The translations under genes and the position numbers were made by a program. Below the pieces are notes generated by a model. It saw only the letters and a list, made by a program, of their open reading frames with translations. It was not told where the DNA came from and ran no database searches. Positions 62,997-64,000 of a stretch of 64,000 nucleotides of DNA are shown one piece after another. Every line of letters starts with the position of its first letter. Position 1 is the stretch's first letter. Location: contig NZ_JADNRL010000037.1 in assembly GCF_015595025.1 (NCBI RefSeq), forward strand, positions 190,619 to 254,618, read 5' to 3'. The DNA is from Halomonas sp. KAO. GTDB lineage: Bacteria > Pseudomonadota > Gammaproteobacteria > Pseudomonadales > Halomonadaceae.

Positions 62997-64000
62997 ATGA
63001 ATATCGGTGTTCTGGGTGCCGGTCAGCTCGGTCGCATGCTGGCCCTGGCCGGCTACCCGCTGGCCAACCGTTTTACCTTTCTCGATACCACCGGGCATCC
63101 CAGTGCCGGTATCGGCGACGTGATGGTAGATACCGACCGCAGGCATCTGGCGGCCTTCCTCGAGAAGGTGGATCTGGTCACCTACGAGTTCGAGCATCTG
63201 CCGGTGTCGCTGGTACAGGAGATCGAGGAGGTGAAACCGGTCTACCCATCCAGCGAAGCGATTCGCGTCTGCCAGAACCGCGCCGAGGAGAAGGCGCTGT
63301 TCGACCGCCTGAGCATTCCCACCCCGGCCTACCGCCTGGTGGAGAGTGCCGACGAGCTGGAGGCGGCGGCCCGCGAACTGGGAACGCCGGTGGTGGCCAA
63401 GTCGGTCACCGAGGGCTATGACGGCAAGGGCCAGGCGGTGCTGCGTGACCCCGCCGAGGCGGCCGAGGCATGGCGTGCCATCGCCCATCCGCGGCTGATC
63501 GTGGAGGCCTTCGTCGACTTCGTGCGTGAGGTGTCGATCATCGCGGTGCGTGGTCGCGACGGTGAGGTGGTCTTCTACCCCATGGCCGAGAACCAGCACG
63601 TGGATGGCATCCTGCGCTACTCCATCGCCCCGCTGCCGGACCTGGCCGACAGCCTGCAGCAGACCGCCGATGGCTATATTCGGGCGCTGCTCGATGAGCT
63701 CGACTATGTGGGCGTGCTGACCCTGGAGCTGTTCCAGTGTGCCGACGGCAGCCTGCTGGCCAACGAGATGGCGCCCCGTGTGCACAACTCCGGTCACTGG
63801 ACCCAGGATGGTGCGGTGACCAGCCAGTTCGAGAACCATCTGCGTGCCATTCAGGGGCTGCCGCTGGGCGATACCGCCGCGCGCATGCCCACCTGCATGG
63901 TCAACGTGATCGGCCAGGAGGGCGACTCGTCCGCCATCCTGGCGCTGCCGGATGCCCATCTGCATCGCTATGACAAGAGCGAGCGGGCCGGTCGCAAGCT
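62997..64000 (+). CDS. purK: N5-carboxyaminoimidazole ribonucleotide synthase, cut by window edge
   Basis: ATP-grasp ligase that makes N5-CAIR from AIR, bicarbonate and ATP, the step before PurE. About 334 codons are visible of some 360. GVLGAGQLGRMLALAG is the N-terminal nucleotide fold; SVTEGYDGKGQAVL and NEMAPRVHNSGHWTQDGAVTSQFENHLRAI are the ATP-grasp metal and carboxylate sites. ATG 62997 follows AATGAGGAGATCATC. Confidence 0.96.
   Translation, partial: MNIGVLGAGQLGRMLALAGYPLANRFTFLDTTGHPSAGIGDVMVDTDRRHLAAFLEKVDLVTYEFEHLPVSLVQEIEEVKPVYPSSEAIRVCQNRAEEKALFDRLSIPTPAYRLVESADELEAAARELGTPVVAKSVTEGYDGKGQAVLRDPAEAAEAWRAIAHPRLIVEAFVDFVREVSIIAVRGRDGEVVFYPMAENQHVDGILRYSIAPLPDLADSLQQTADGYIRALLDELDYVGVLTLELFQCADGSLLANEMAPRVHNSGHWTQDGAVTSQFENHLRAIQGLPLGDTAARMPTCMVNVIGQEGDSSAILALPDAHLHRYDKSERAGRK

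Overview
The window is a high-GC, densely packed gammaproteobacterial chromosome segment. Gene content (RecBCD of the Pseudomonas/Halomonas type, many TRAP transporters, pirins, a sodium:solute symporter with a tiny partner protein, and an acidic alanine-rich lipoprotein) points to a halophilic or marine heterotroph of the Halomonadaceae (Halomonas-like). That placement is an inference from recognisable proteins, not from a marker gene. No rRNA, tRNA, CRISPR array, prophage or transposase gene was seen. Both ends cut genes: recD on the left, purK on the right.

Layout. 1-9.7 kb: recC-recB-recD on the minus strand, joined by ATGA overlaps; recB and recD carry in-frame repeat insertions. 9.9-14.0 kb: a redox/stress group (two pirins, an NAD(P)H-dependent FMN reductase, DoxX, a RutF-like flavin reductase and a small unknown). 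14.1-20.7 kb: a complete malonate module, matPQMAB (TRAP transporter, malonyl-CoA decarboxylase, malonyl-CoA synthetase) on the minus strand with divergent GntR regulator matR. 20.7-30.4 kb: ogt, a symporter plus 42-residue partner, an EamA exporter with divergent LysR, selO, and a LysR/mmsA pair around a 26-bp perfect palindrome. 30.5-35.1 kb: a PLD-helicase-DUF3427 protein, an AhpD-like protein and an FrnE-like DsbA.

35.2-42.9 kb is one eight-gene minus-strand operon: an Lrp-type regulator, a class-V PLP enzyme, an FMO-like flavoprotein, a pair of carboxymuconolactone-decarboxylase-fold proteins and a DctPQM TRAP transporter. It looks like a self-contained uptake and oxidation pathway for an unknown, probably N- or S-containing, compound and is the best candidate for an undescribed system. 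43.1-44.7 kb: ilvD.

44.8-53.0 kb: a phosphonate-type ABC transporter with a double-length permease lies just downstream of a ttrBCA/srdBCA-type molybdoenzyme operon. A perfect FNR/ANR box (TTGAT-N4-ATCAA) precedes that operon, so it is probably an anaerobic oxyanion respiration locus. 53.2-61.4 kb: an orphan HTH protein, an APC permease, the glutarate pathway pair glaH(csiD)-lhgO, and a TAXI-DUF1850-fused TRAP transporter. 61.4-64 kb: a LEA-like acidic lipoprotein and purE-purK.

Below gene level, the window holds related short repeats: a 79-bp intergenic repeat present once intact and once split by a 92-bp element with inverted ends (an empty-site/filled-site pair), and a 102-bp imperfect palindrome inside recB that preserves the reading frame. 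Both PQM-type TRAP operons carry a perfect GC-rich hairpin directly after the binding-protein gene.
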